A DNA stretch of 64,000 bases, taken from the NCBI GenBank assembly GCA_024362935.1, contig JANCRA010000019.1, positions 16,295,134-16,359,133 of the forward strand. The letters run 5' to 3'. This document shows positions 1 through 12,036 of the stretch, piece by piece. This DNA is from Setophaga petechia (taxonomy: Eukaryota > Chordata > Aves > Passeriformes > Parulidae). Within the stretch, counting starts at the first letter, position 1, and every line of letters begins with the position of its first letter. The notes under the pieces were generated by a model. It was not told the origin of the DNA. It saw nothing but the letters and a program-made list of their open reading frames with translations, and searched no databases. A program made the translations under genes and the position numbers.

Positions 1-3000
1 AAAATTTAAACAAAGTTTGTTGTGCTTCTTCTTACAATTAAAAAATTATAATCAGAAAAATTAATCTCTGGTGTAACTTAACTAGATTCCTGAGTCAGTG
101 ACAATTTTTACCAGAATAATTAGAACTTGAAGACCATATTTCTCTTCACTGAAAATATAATAAGTAATCACCTTGAACCTACTCTCATGTAATATCACTA
201 CAATTCCCATTGCAATAACTGTAATGCAAGTTGCATCAATGTAGCAGGAGAGTATTTGACATATATAGAAGGCACATAAATAGAATTTTTTTTAAGGTAA
301 ATGTGTTTTCTATGTCAGAACTGAAAAATAAAACTTGTAGTCAATCAGCTGAGAGTGATATGGTCAGCAGAACAGATAAGCAAGCAAATTTTGTCATTTT
401 AATACTATCCTAATTAAAATAACTTCTCAATTCTTCAGATTTTGGGGGTATTTTTTTTTTCCATTAGATATGAGCTAGTTTATTCTCATTATATCTTTCA
501 TAGATAACATTTTGGTCACAATAGGCCCTGTCAGCATCTCTGGTCATGGGCTTGCAGCAACCAGTACTTCATCCACAGAACTTGAGTCTTTAGGGGGATG
601 AAGGAGCACTGCTGCAAAACTAGACTGGGCTCTTTGGCAGGGCCCTGCAGCTGGTGCAGGCTCAGGTGGTCAGATTTACAGCAAAATGCAGGAACTCTTT
701 CCTCCCCAAGCCCTACTGCCTCTGCTGCCACTTCCACTCCTGGAGGGAATCCTACAGGTATTAAACTTGCCAACAAAATGACTAATTAAATAATCAGTGG
801 AACTAAGCAAAGCCTTACTATGAATAATTTAGCTGAAAAATATCCTCTCTCCTTTTCTGAATTGTCATGACTGATTCATAATTATCTTGATATTTATATA
901 TTGTTCAAAAATTTATAGTGAGTTGTTGCTTCAAAAAAATTTATTCTAGATTTATGAAGAATATATTTTTTGCATAAAATTGATTTTGTAAATAGCTCAT
1001 GCTTGACACCTATTCCCTTGTGTAGGCTAACATTCATGACTTTCATTAATTTTAAAGAAAAATTATTTTATTTGAAATTTTTCTGATTTCATGGTGTTTG
1101 TTTTTTTTTGACCATTGAGTTCATCCTTTTGATAATCTGACACAGTGCATTAGGGTGTCATAGGATATACATTAATATTATACACAGTTGTTTGAGACTG
1201 TGAGGAATTCTAACAAATTTTATTTTTATGAGAACATAATGCATATACTTATTCCAACTCTAGTTTTCCATGATGAGCCTGCAGAAAATTCTGGCCTTGT
1301 TTTGTCTGTTGTCATGATAGATCCAAAGGCAACCATAATTTGCAAAAAAATCCTCAGTAACCAGTAAAATTAATTGTATCATATGCATGAGTTTAACATT
1401 CCAATTAATTTGAAAGATATGTCCTGTCTACATGGGAGCAGGACTGCTGGCATAAAGGAAATACAGTGGCATAGACACCAGACTGCAGCAACAGTGCCCA
1501 CAAATTGTTATGCATGTTCCTGAAGCCCACTGTATCCATGTTCAAAAAGCACAGTTTTTATGCATCTTAAGTAGTTTGTGAGTGGGCCTTAAATGCCTCA
1601 GCTTACAGTAGTAAGTTAGTCTGTGACCCTGCAGTGAGCTGTGCACAAGCAGGGAGGAACCAATGGGGCTCCACAGGAGCCCCATTCTCCCAGACTCACG
1701 GCAGGATCAGGCCATAGATTTTAACAATCTGAGATAGAATCTCTGTGTTTTGTGGCTACTTTGTACATTCTGACTACTAGGGGAAATAAATATTAAATGG
1801 CTGTACATACATACTGCCTATAGAAAAGAGACAAGGATGATCTGGTCTGTGTACAATGGCTATACTCAGACATGCTCAAAATGTATAGTGGTTTTCGTTA
1901 CAATATTTGCGTTGCACCCTGAAGGAAAAAAAAAAAGTTATTGAAATCCAGACATTCTGAGTTATAGAATTGAAAAACAAGCTGGTGTTATGACAGTTTT
2001 GAAATGGGTCTGCTTTTGCCAGGCAGTTATGTGCTTTAAAGATCCTTTAGCTGATTTATGCAGTTCTTGTCCCAAAACTGCTGTATTGTATTACTTCAAT
2101 ATTTTATCCCTAACCATTTAAAGAAGGTTTGATCTTACATCAATAGTACTCAAAAAATATTAAAATCAAAGCTATTTCTTTTCAAAGAATTTATGCAAAA
2201 CAAACCCTATATTTTTCCTGATCTTGAAGACTAAAATAAATTTTTAAAAAAGGGGGAAAAAGAAAAAAAATTACTTCTATAGCAAAAACTCCAGATAGTT
2301 ATGGTAGCGGTTGCATATTCTAAAAGCTCAGAAGGGAAAAAGAATTTTTTCAAATGTAAACTCCTGAAGTCTTGGAGCTTTCATGCCAAAATAGCTTCTG
2401 GTCACAGACAAAAAGCAGAAATGAGGATTAGAAGTGTTATCACTTATCTTTTTTTTATGCATTCATGTTAACTGCCACTATTTTGAGTGAGTAAACAGGA
2501 AGCTTTTCTTTGCAGTGGAACCCTTGAAAGTACAATTTAATAGTTTTGACTAGCATTATGGTATATGCCTCAGTTCTTTTCTTCTCTTTACTTAGCTGTG
2601 TGCTACACAAGACTTTTATGAGTTCAATATGTACAGTATCTGTTGACACTTCGTATATAAACAAAAATGATTTCATTTAGAAGCAGGGGAATTAAAGTAC
2701 CCATAATGAAAAACAATTGTTCTAAAATGCTGTCAATTTGGGTTGTGGAAGGAATTTCAACAATTGATCCTGTAAAATGCAGAGAAACTTCAATTTTTAT
2801 GGACATCACTGCTTTACAGAAGCAACTCTTAGCTGAAATAATGCTTACTGGTTTTAAGTATATCTTTTAGTTTCCAATTCTGAGGCTCTTTCATGATGGA
2901 TAAAAATGTTGTTTCCTTCTCCAGCTTTGGAGAAAATAAAGGAGAGATAATTGGCTACTTTTAGTCACTAATATAGTGGGTTGAAGTATGATAGCAGTCT

Positions 3001-3035
3001 TCCTGCATGCTTGGAGCTTCTACAACCTATGTTAC
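1..3035. other. Anonymous AT-rich noncoding DNA
   Basis: I see no coding gene, RNA gene or recognisable transposon here. The open frames are short and unlike any family I know. One perfect hairpin lies at 1662-1686. Homopolymer A and T runs are scattered, for example near 1930 and 2250-2270. Confidence 0.6.
1662..1686. repeat. Perfect short inverted repeat (11-bp stem, 3-nt loop)
   Basis: The arms AATGGGGCTCC and GGAGCCCCATT are exact reverse complements separated by ACA. The hairpin is GC-rich compared with its AT-rich surroundings. About 20 bases downstream is GGCAGGATCAGGCC, which resembles old palindromic amniote repeats, so this may be a decayed fold-back element. The total stem is short for a microRNA precursor. 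Confidence 0.55.
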
Positions 3036-3880
3036 TGTGCTGGGTTGTTCCTGGCTGGATGCCACGTGCCATGTACCAAAGCTGCTCTGTTACTCTGCTC
3101 CTCAGCTGAACCAGGTGAATGAATACAACAAAACACTCAAGGGTTGTGTGATAAAGGCAGGGAGGATCACTCACCAGATACAGTCATGGGCAAAACAGTC
3201 TCAACTTGAACTTATTAGCAATCAAATCAGATTAGGAAAATGAGAAATAAAACCAAATCCTAAAAATCCTTTCCCTCTGTCTCTCCCTTCTTCCTGGGCT
3301 TAACAACTCTGAAATTTTGTTCATCTTCTTCCACAGGTACAAGAAATGGGGGTTGCGGTCAGTTCATCGCATGTTGTCTTTGCTTCTCTTTCCTCCCCAG
3401 GGGAGGACTCCCCACACTGGCTCCAGGATGGGGCCCCTCCCATGGAACACAGTCTTTCAGGAACAGACTGCTCCAGCATGGGCTTCCCAGAGGGTCAAAA
3501 CTGTCTTTGGGAATCCATCTCTTCCAATGCAGGGTCCTCCACGCGTTGCAGGTGAGTATCTGCTTCGCCTGGACTGCCATGGGCTGCGGGGGTTCTCTGC
3601 TCTGGTGCCTGAAGCATTTCCTCTCCCTTGCTTCTTTCACACATCTCACTCTTCTCTTAAATCACTTAAACACTCCCCTTCTTAAATGTGCCATCCTTGA
3701 GGTACTGCCACAGTCACTCATACCACCTCACCACTTGGCCAGTGGTGGCTCCATCTTGGAATCTGCTGGCATTGGCTCTACTGGACATGGGGGAAGCTTG
3801 TAACAACTTCTCCCAGAAGAACACACATCACCCCCACTACCTTCCCCGACACCAAAACCTAACCTCACGGACCCAGTACA
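3036..3880 (-). mobile_element. Single LTR of an avian-type endogenous retrovirus, minus strand
   Basis: The left edge reads TGTGCTGGGT and the right edge ACCCAGTACA. These are reverse complements with one mismatch, giving the TG...CA ends of an LTR. Sequence between them resembles, in minus orientation, an LTR family I recall as abundant in bird genomes: a near-terminal block that includes the bases AGCTTCCCCCATGTCC, then short GC-rich repeated blocks around 3400-3560. The copy looks shortened in those blocks. Flanking pentamers GTTAC and GTCAT agree at only three of five positions, so the target duplication is decayed or absent. No internal retroviral genes adjoin it, which fits a solo LTR. 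Family name not assigned; identification is from memory plus the terminal repeats. Confidence 0.75.
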
Positions 3881-6800
3881 GTCATACATGACCATATGTT
3901 TTTTTTCGAATCTGTTGGCTCCCATAGGTCTGGAAGAATTCAGTACAATCCTTATTGTGAAACTACTTAACTCACAACAAAGTTCTCCTCCATTATTACA
4001 CTCAATATTGGGATATGAAAAAAGTCATTTAGAAGAACATAGACTGCAGGATAATTATTTTCTCTCCATTCATAGTCCATAGCCCCTTGCAACAATAAAA
4101 TGCATGTAATTTGGAATGGAGGTACTTACTTCAAATAAATTGTTATGGCAGATGAGAACTGTACTCTCAAATGAAAAATTTATTTCAATTCTATTCAGTT
4201 GCCTTGAAACATGAGCTCAAGGCCTTCTTAATTCAGTATCCACGGTTCAATGAAAACTATCCAAAGCTCTTCATGGGACCCCTCCAAATGGGAGACAGAT
4301 GCTCCCTAGTTTTGCTGCTTCTCAAAAAATTTTTCTGTCACTCTCCTTTCCTGTGCTCGTTCACTATTTTTAAAATATGCCTAATGGAGGAGTTCACACC
4401 ATTCTGACTACTGCATCCAAGATTCTTGACCTTGGATATAGACATTATTTACCCTTGAATCTTGCTTTCAGGTGTTTAATTGTATTGAAAAGAGTTGTAA
4501 AAAGTTAAAAAATAATCCCAAGTCAATAAGGTATTCTCTGATCTTGCCATATGACTCTGAGAGGTTGACTAATAATGACACCGAGCAATCACATTTTTGA
4601 ATTTCAGGATAGTTAAATGAAATATTTTCAAAAGGTGGAAGTTACATTCAAAATTAAAAGATAAATTCTCTAAATATATTCATAGTCTGCTGTTTTTAAG
4701 AAGTGCCTTCAGATCTTTCTGTCAGGAATAAAAATCTATGTATGGAGAGCAAATGAAGAAAAAACAAGGCCAAGAAAGATAGCTTGTGCAACCATTAATT
4801 TTGAAAGATTGCTCCATATAGGAAGAAAGAAATATGATAATATTTTTTTTAATACTGTTTATGCCAGACCATTAACAGCATTTCATAATGACATTTATTG
4901 ACATTCACAGTAACAAACATTTCACAAATATAAGCAAGCATTCTTTTCTGTGTTTACATGTGGCACACAGATTCGTTGTTCAACAGTAGCAAAAGCCAGT
5001 AGCATAATTGGACCTAAGAACTCAGAATTCTTAGTAGTAAAATCCAGACCATATCATATCACAGATTTTTTCCTTATTCTGAGAGTGGAGTCAAGAGAGA
5101 TATAAATGCAGGGACCTCCAACATGAGCGTTTTCTGTCTTCCTCTCAGATACTACTTGAATGAGAGTCAATGTGTTCACAGTCTACTAAGGTGCAGCCAT
5201 GCCCCAAGTATTTATCGGAAAAGTGAATATAGTGCATTTGGCTCTATCCTTGTTTGATGTGTTCTTATCATTTTAGCAAGAGGATTTGAAATCCTGAGAG
5301 GATATGCATCTGGTTTCTGCACTCACAGAAAGGCATAGGATTCTGGTGTAGGTCTTGCAGGTTAGACATTAAGTTTTATCAAGTACCATACCTTGAATGG
5401 TACAGGATTCATGTCAGGAAAAATATGAGCTAAATTTCTGCCCAGAAGAAATAATTGAGAGTGGTAGACCTTGAGTGTGCATAGATGTACAACATCCTTC
5501 TTTTACTTGGATATCTGTCTGTCCATGTGTAAAATTTCTTTTTCTTCAGCTCATTTAGTTGCCTATAGGATGGAGAAAAGATTATGCTACTCATTACTAT
5601 AAACTTCTGTGAGGCATGTAGTATGCTCACCTTGTGGTGAAATTAAGGGAAATGAGGATACCTGCGCCTTAAGTCATTTCTAAGTGTTGTGTAGCTTGGG
5701 GAAAACTGATAAAGGAATTAGGAGAATAACTGATTCATACTGTTTCTTGGAAAAACTTCCAAGTTTTGTTTGCATGCTGATAAAACATGATATCATTTCT
5801 AAGTATAGCACAAATACAGTAGTTCAGTTTTTACATTAAGTGAAGAATTAACAATTCAGACCAAGCCAGAAAAAAAAGAAAGATAATTTTTATTACTCAG
5901 TTAGTTAATTTCCCCCTTTTAACACAGTTTTCCTACTTTCAGGGTGTTTTGTGAAAATCAATCACAATTCTGAGTCAAAATATCTTTGAAATAAATTGGA
6001 CTTCCTGCTCTGCAGGCTTTTGAATGTATTTGTTTCATAGTTACAGACTCTCTTTTCATTTTCTTGTTGACAATATGCCTGTTTTAAATGCAAAGAATGA
6101 TCTTAATGAGCTAATCTTTCTTCTTTCTGAGGGGATTCTGGAAAATGGGGATAGCCATGACGACGCTGACCAATAATGCAATGTACGCATAGAACATTCA
6201 TTTCACAGCATAAGAGCAAAAAATTAATGACTTTGTGATGCATTTGGGTTTCCAAACAGCTCTGAAAGCTAGTGACTACCATTAACTTTCGGATATCTTC
6301 TCCAGTTTACATGCTACATTGCAGCACAACTGCTTTTTTGCAGGACACATATCTCCCTTGCAGCTACTGCACACAGCTGTGAGCCTCAACTGCCTGGAAT
6401 GACAGCTTGCTATGGAGTTGATCTGCTGGTCTGGGTCCTAGGCTAATTCAGAAATTTGAAAGGCCATATAACAGAATTCTCTAAAACAATTAATGTGAAG
6501 TTTTGACTCATCCTGGGTAGTGGATTGAATAGGGTGCTACATGATGTGTGTGTGCCTCTTCTATTTCCTCAATGACTTCTTGGCTACCAGTCTCCTTGGG
6601 CAGCAAGGATTCAGCAGACATGGCCAAAGTGGGGAAGAGATAAGGTCTAGCCAGTGATCCTGGGTGCTCCGTCAGCTCTGTGATGCAGTCCCATGTAATC
6701 TTTTCAGAGTTGACCGTGGCTTTCCAGCAATTACTGTGTATAATTCCTGCCTGTTTCTGACTCCTACTCCTGCTGTTTCCCAGAACCAGATTTTTTGTCC

Positions 6801-9800
6801 TGCACTGCTGCACTCCTACATCACTGTTCATCCTGACTTGACCAAATTATTTGCTTTCTGACTACAGTCTGTTTTCTGACTAGGATTTCACCTAGTGCCT
6901 GGGTTTTAGATAACCCTGCATAAGTCAAATCGTTGACTTGATTCTTCTCTTAGTATGCCTCCTTTCTCTAGTACTTTGGGCCTGTTGTGTGCTACTACCT
7001 ACAGTCTTCTAACCTACCTACATTTCTTCTAACATCAGCAAATTCACTCCAGATCCATGGAAGAAGGAGGACTATAATTTCTTCATTTTCTCACCCCTAA
7101 AAAGATCTTCTTTTGCTATTAAGAAGTGTTTTCCAATATAATATTAGATAATTGTTGGAATGAAATACCAGTTCATGAAGGGTGTCTAGAACAGAGAATA
7201 CAAAGATCTATATCTAGCCCCTATTGGTCTTCCCCCAAAGCAGAGAAATGGACTCCTTGTCTTGTAGGAGGTCACTCCCATACCAATATTTCAGTGATTA
7301 TTTTCAATATATCATGTTTAACCCTTTTGTGCCTGAGGGCACATCTTTCTACATCATTAAGCAGTAATGAAGAAAGGAGGCAGTAATACATGAATGGTAT
7401 CACAAAATTGCCCTATCATCTAAACCTGAAGCAAATATGCTTTTGGACATATGCTGCTTCTCATATATTTATGAGGACATCAGATTTTATCATTATTTTG
7501 CATTTACATTTTTTGAAATAGTAAAGATTGTGTAGAAACTGTAAAGCACAAGGAGAGGCATAGAAAAGCATGTGAGTGCTTCATGTGCGCTCACATGTCT
7601 ACACATGTCCTTTCCATCGACCATTGTCTCTGGATCTGAGTCAGCTATGGTCTGGAAGCCATTTAGTTGTGTTCCCATCCAGCTTGAACTAGCATGCCCT
7701 TCTGTTGGTGTCATCCTAATGCAACGTGCTTTCCAGAACAGATAGTTTGCATTGCTTGGCCACAATGCTGTGACAAAGGAATTGGGTTTTTTGCACCCAA
7801 TCAACAGAAATGTGCTTTAAATCACAGTCACGGAATTGTAATACCTCACAGGTTTTGTAATACCTTGAGCCAATTTGAGCCTGATATACAATATGCTGGT
7901 CATCCAACAGCCAAGGAGTGTTGGAAAATGAAAAAGTCCAGTCTGCAGCTCTCCATCCCATCAGATTTCCTATATGAGCAAAGCAAACAGTACATATCTT
8001 TATGACATTAGGTTAATTAATGTTTACAAAATATGTAGAAATAATCAAATGGCTAGCACTGTGTGTGAATTGCAACATAATAAAGTGCAATTAAAAGATA
8101 TCACTATTTCTATGTAAACATATCGGATTTTTCAGTTTCTCAGAAACAAAGAAAAGAGAGTTTGTTTTCATTTGTATCTGCTGTTTTACTCTTCTGAGGT
8201 TTTTTTAAATTCTGAATAGGATACAGAATAATAATTTTGCTATCTCCCAGCTGATTGTGGTAGAAAGGAACTTTTTCCATTAATTGCATATACATGCAGT
8301 GTATAAGAAATTCTGTCAACACTTTTAATTAAAAACACTGTATGCAAAAAATGAAAAAAAAAACCATTTCCCTAAAAAAAAGGAGTCTTCTCCTTCATGG
8401 GCAGAATCAGACACAGACTCTCTGTTTGAAAAAAATTAATTTTTTAGAACAATATAATTCGACTTCAACCACAGAAATGTTCCTGAAACAAAAGAGGAAA
8501 ACAAAAGCAGACATCCTACTCCTGTTGCATAAAAAGATAGCTAAAACTGGAAAGATAAACATGCATAGCCCGAAGTGGAGGCAACTCCAGCAGGTTCTCT
8601 CTGGCACCCAGGGATGACATGGTAACCACAAGCAGGGAGATGCTGAAGCCTATACAACCTGATACTGGTGTGATTAGAGGATGCCCAGCATCGTGGCAGG
8701 ATTAGCTGTAATGTATTGTAGGGTGCTTTTTGTTCACCAAAGAGCAGCTGTGAAGAGACACAGCCTTCAAGAGCACACAGCTGATCCCACCTGCTACATT
8801 TCACATCTCTATGTAGCTAATAGCCTAGATGTGCTGTATCTTAGTGAAATTTTATGATTTGTCTTTGCCAGACTCCAAACTGAATGCTTTGCATACATTT
8901 TTATTGAATTTTCAATGAATGCTTACATGGGATTTTACTTTTAAAATACCCAGCACCAAAAATGTGGTGGTGTGTAAAGCAGAAACAATTTTCTCTCACC
9001 ACAGTTCATTCTGGAAAAGTGTGTTGCACTTACTTGGAGATGCTATGCAGAATTCTCTGTAATGTTTTTCTCCAGAGTTTATCTTCCTTCATGTTTACTA
9101 TAGCCGTTCACAGGTTTAAAAGTTGGTTTAATATGCAAAGCATTTTGACATACAATAATGAATTAATTCATACAATTATACGTAATGTTTTAAAAGAATC
9201 CTAAAATTAAATGTGACCACTGCTAAAAGATGTAATGCAGAAGCATAAAATATGTATGAAATTATGTAAATACACTGGAAAACGTCTTCCAGCTAAACTT
9301 GTCTACCAGTTTTCTGAAGGCTTGCCAAACTTGAAATAAAAGCCACATTGAACAGAATGTTTAGACATCTGGATACCTTTCCTTTAAATTCCAGGAAAAT
9401 ATTCGGTATCTAGTTTGAACTACAGCTACCTAAGTCGCTATTTCCACTACAGTCAGAATAGTTATTCTTTGTAATTTCCTGTTTGTCATATTACTTCTTT
9501 TCAGCCAGCTGATCAAAGATACTCTCAATATTTTTGTAACTGTTTTTCCTGTCTAATTTTCTAGTTAGTATTTTAACAGGCTCAGGATTGCAAGCCAGCC
9601 TTTTTTTTTCTTTGACCTGTTCAGGCTTTCTGTCTTCAGACTTTGGACTTCACTCCATTGCTAGTGCTGTGCAATTTATTAAAATAATTGAACACTGCAA
9701 AAAATATTAACAAAGTTCAGCAGTTCAACAAATTTAATGTTGAAAATTATTTCTGCAGTCATGTTCATGTCACAGGAAATTCCTTGAATACTGCATGTCT

Positions 9801-10004
9801 CTCAGGCAATTTTAACTAACAATAAAGCTATGAGGCAGGTCTTGTACCACTCTGATATTTCTGTTTCAAAGGTGGCTAAACAGGCTGGTGAAAAAAGGAG
9901 AAAGTTTAATTCAGATTAATCTCACAACCAATACTTGATCTTATTGCAACTTCATTAAAAGTCTTCCAGACTGAGCTTAGGTTTTGTTAACCTCTACCTC
10001 TAAC
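3881..10004. other. Anonymous noncoding DNA
   Basis: About 6.1 kb without a recognisable gene or transposon. Open frames of up to about 107 residues occur on both strands near 6500-6860 and 7490-8005. None resembles a known family, and they overlap each other on opposite strands, as chance frames do. Confidence 0.55.
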
Positions 10005-10005
10005 C

Positions 10006-10895
10006 TGTACCTGTGAATTATGTAGCTCAGATCCATTCTAGTGAATATACACTAGTGTATATGCACTGTCCTTGGAAGTCCAAAATGGTGAGTGATCACC
10101 ACCCATGGAAAAATCATTCTGACATAAGACAGGTTTCTTTGGATATATTTTTGCTGTGTGAACTGGGCCTTATTAGAGTTCAGCAAGGGTTTCTATTTCA
10201 CTGCACAGGACATGCTAAAGGATTGTGAAACTGCCCCTGGAGTCCTTATAGCTGCCTAGTTCAGCACTCCGACTAGACAGTGTCACAGAGTTTTCTTAGG
10301 TTCTACTCTTCCTACAAATCAGAAAGCACACTTGATGAAAATCAGGAAGATATATTAGCAAGAATATGAAGATTAATGTGTTTTTACCCCTCATACACTG
10401 TTTTCCTACATATCAATACATCAGCAAGAAATGAACTATAAATTCTTCACTGAATTATACACAGTTTCAAGATAATACAGAAAATAGCTACATTAACTGC
10501 CACTGCCCCATGCTAAACTTTTCCTAGTAGAGCAGGTTCAGCTTCTCATTTCGAAGCATTGCCTCTTAACAGAGAAGCAAATCCATCGCAAAGTATGTGA
10601 AATCGAGTGAAAATTTCATTCTAGGTGGAAACTTCTCAAATGAGTAGAATATTATTTATTGACATATTTGTTAATTTGAATTCACCTTTTACACACCACT
10701 CTGTGAGCTGGCAACGCTGCATTACATTTGAAAGTAATATATCAAATTTAATTTTTGCTAAAAAATCACATAGGAAAAAAGGTTATTTTTCCCTTGAACT
10801 TGAAGATCTATATCCAAAATCAAATTTCTAAAGGTCTTCACTCTATTGGGCCTGCTTTTCTTGCATAAAAACATATTTGAACTGCATGCTAGTGA
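10006..10895. repeat. Tandem unit, copy 1 (full length)
   Basis: First full copy. Its left junction is where shared sequence begins (GTACCTGTGAATTATG); the preceding bases differ from those before copies 2 and 3. It carries AAATGGTGAG, where the other copies have AAATGATGAG. Confidence 0.85.
10045..10062. repeat. 18-bp perfect palindrome inside the tandem unit
   Basis: ATATACACTAGTGTATAT equals its own reverse complement. It recurs unchanged at 10935-10952 and 11823-11840 in copies 2 and 3. A role in duplication breakage is possible but not shown. Confidence 0.9.
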
Positions 10896-11783
10896 TGTAC
10901 CTGTGAATTATGTAGCTCAGATCAATTCTAGTGAATATACACTAGTGTATATACACTGTCCTTGGAAGTCCAAAATGATGAGTGATCACCACCCATGGAA
11001 AAATCATTCTGACATAAGGTTTCTTTGGATATATTTTTGCTGCGTGAACTGGGCCTTATTAGAGGTCAGCAAGGGTCTCTATTTCACTGCACAGGACATG
11101 CTAAAGGATTGTGAAACTGCCCCTGGAATCCTTATATCTGCCTAGTTCAGCACTCCGACTAGACAGTGTCACAGAGTTTTCTTAGGTTCTACTCTTCCTA
11201 CAAATCAGAAAGCACACTTGATGAAAATCAGGAAGATATATTAGCAAGAATATGAAGATTAATGTGTTTTTACCCCTTATACACTGTTTTCCTACATATC
11301 AATACATCAGCAAGAAATGAACTATAAATTCTTCACTGAATTATGCACAGTTTCAAGATAATACAGAAACTAGCTACATTAACTGCCAGTGCCCCATGCT
11401 AAACTTTTCCTAGTAGAGCAGGTTCAGTTTCTCATTTCAAAGCATTCCCTCTTAACAGAGAAGCAAATCCATCACAAAGTATGTGAAATCAAGTGAAAAT
11501 TTCATTCTAGGTGGAAACTTCTCAAATAAGTAGAATATTATTTATTGACATATTTGTTAATTTGAATTCACCTTTTACACACCACTCTGTGAGCTGGCAA
11601 CACTGCATTACATTTGAAAGTAATATATCAAATTTAATTTTTGCTAAATAATCACATAGGAAAAAAGGTTATCTTTCCCTTGAACTTGAAGATCTATATC
11701 CAAAATCAAATTTCTAAAGGTCTTCACTCTATTGGGCCTGCTTTTCTTGCATAAAAACATATTTGAACTCTGCATGCTAGTGA
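10896..11783. repeat. Tandem unit, copy 2 (full length)
   Basis: Second full copy. Private differences include ATCAATTC instead of ATCCATTC near 10921, a 4-base deletion after GACATAAG, and GTATATACAC instead of GTATATGCAC. Confidence 0.85.
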
Positions 11784-12036
11784 TGTACCTGTGAATTATG
11801 TAGCTCAGATCCATTCTAGTGAATATACACTAGTGTATATGCACTGTCCTTGGAAGTCCAAAATGATGAGTGATCACCACCCATGGAAAAATCATATTGA
11901 CATAAGACAGGTTTCTTTGGATATATTTTTGCTGTGTGAACTGGGCCTTATTAGAGGTCAGCAAGGGTCTCTATTTCACTGCACAGGACATGCTAAAAGA
12001 TTGTGAAACTGCCCCTGGAGTCCTTATAGCTGCCTA
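11784..12036. repeat. Tandem unit, copy 3 (first ~250 bp only)
   Basis: Partial third copy, ending at TGCCTA before unrelated sequence. It matches copy 1 at some variant sites (ATCCATTC, GTATATGCAC, ACAG present) and copy 2 at others (AAATGATGAG, AGAGGTCAG, AGGGTCTCT). Confidence 0.85.

Larger units (their letters stand above)
10005..12036. repeat. Tandem duplication, ~890-bp unit, about 2.3 copies
   Basis: The same sequence starts near 10006, 10896 and 11784 (the landmark GTGAATTATGTAG is at 10013, 10903 and 11791, giving spacings of 890 and 888). Copies differ by only scattered substitutions and very small indels, such as a missing ACAG in copy 2 (in the GACATAAG context) and two extra bases near the end of copy 2. 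The third copy stops after TGCCTA at 12036. The unit contains no gene or transposon I recognise. The roughly 70-100 residue frames inside each copy are carried along by the duplication and show no sign of coding. Low divergence implies a fairly recent duplication or ongoing homogenisation. Confidence 0.95.

Noticed and set aside
3317..3685. 122-codon frame on the plus strand
   Set aside because: It lies wholly inside a minus-strand LTR, on the strand opposite to the element, so it is a shadow.
7493..8005. Overlapping ~100-codon frames on opposite strands
   Set aside because: They contradict each other by strand, have no recognised homology, and fit chance expectation.
10013..10228. Repeated ~71-codon frame present in each copy of the tandem duplication
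   Set aside because: Copies are nearly identical because of recent duplication, not coding constraint. Copy 2 has a 4-base deletion that changes the frame without other sign of selection, and no homology is recognised.
10005..12036. CRISPR-like or satellite array
   Set aside because: The unit is about 890 bp with continuous similarity, not short repeats with unique spacers, and only 2.3 copies exist. Nothing else suggests a prokaryotic sequence.
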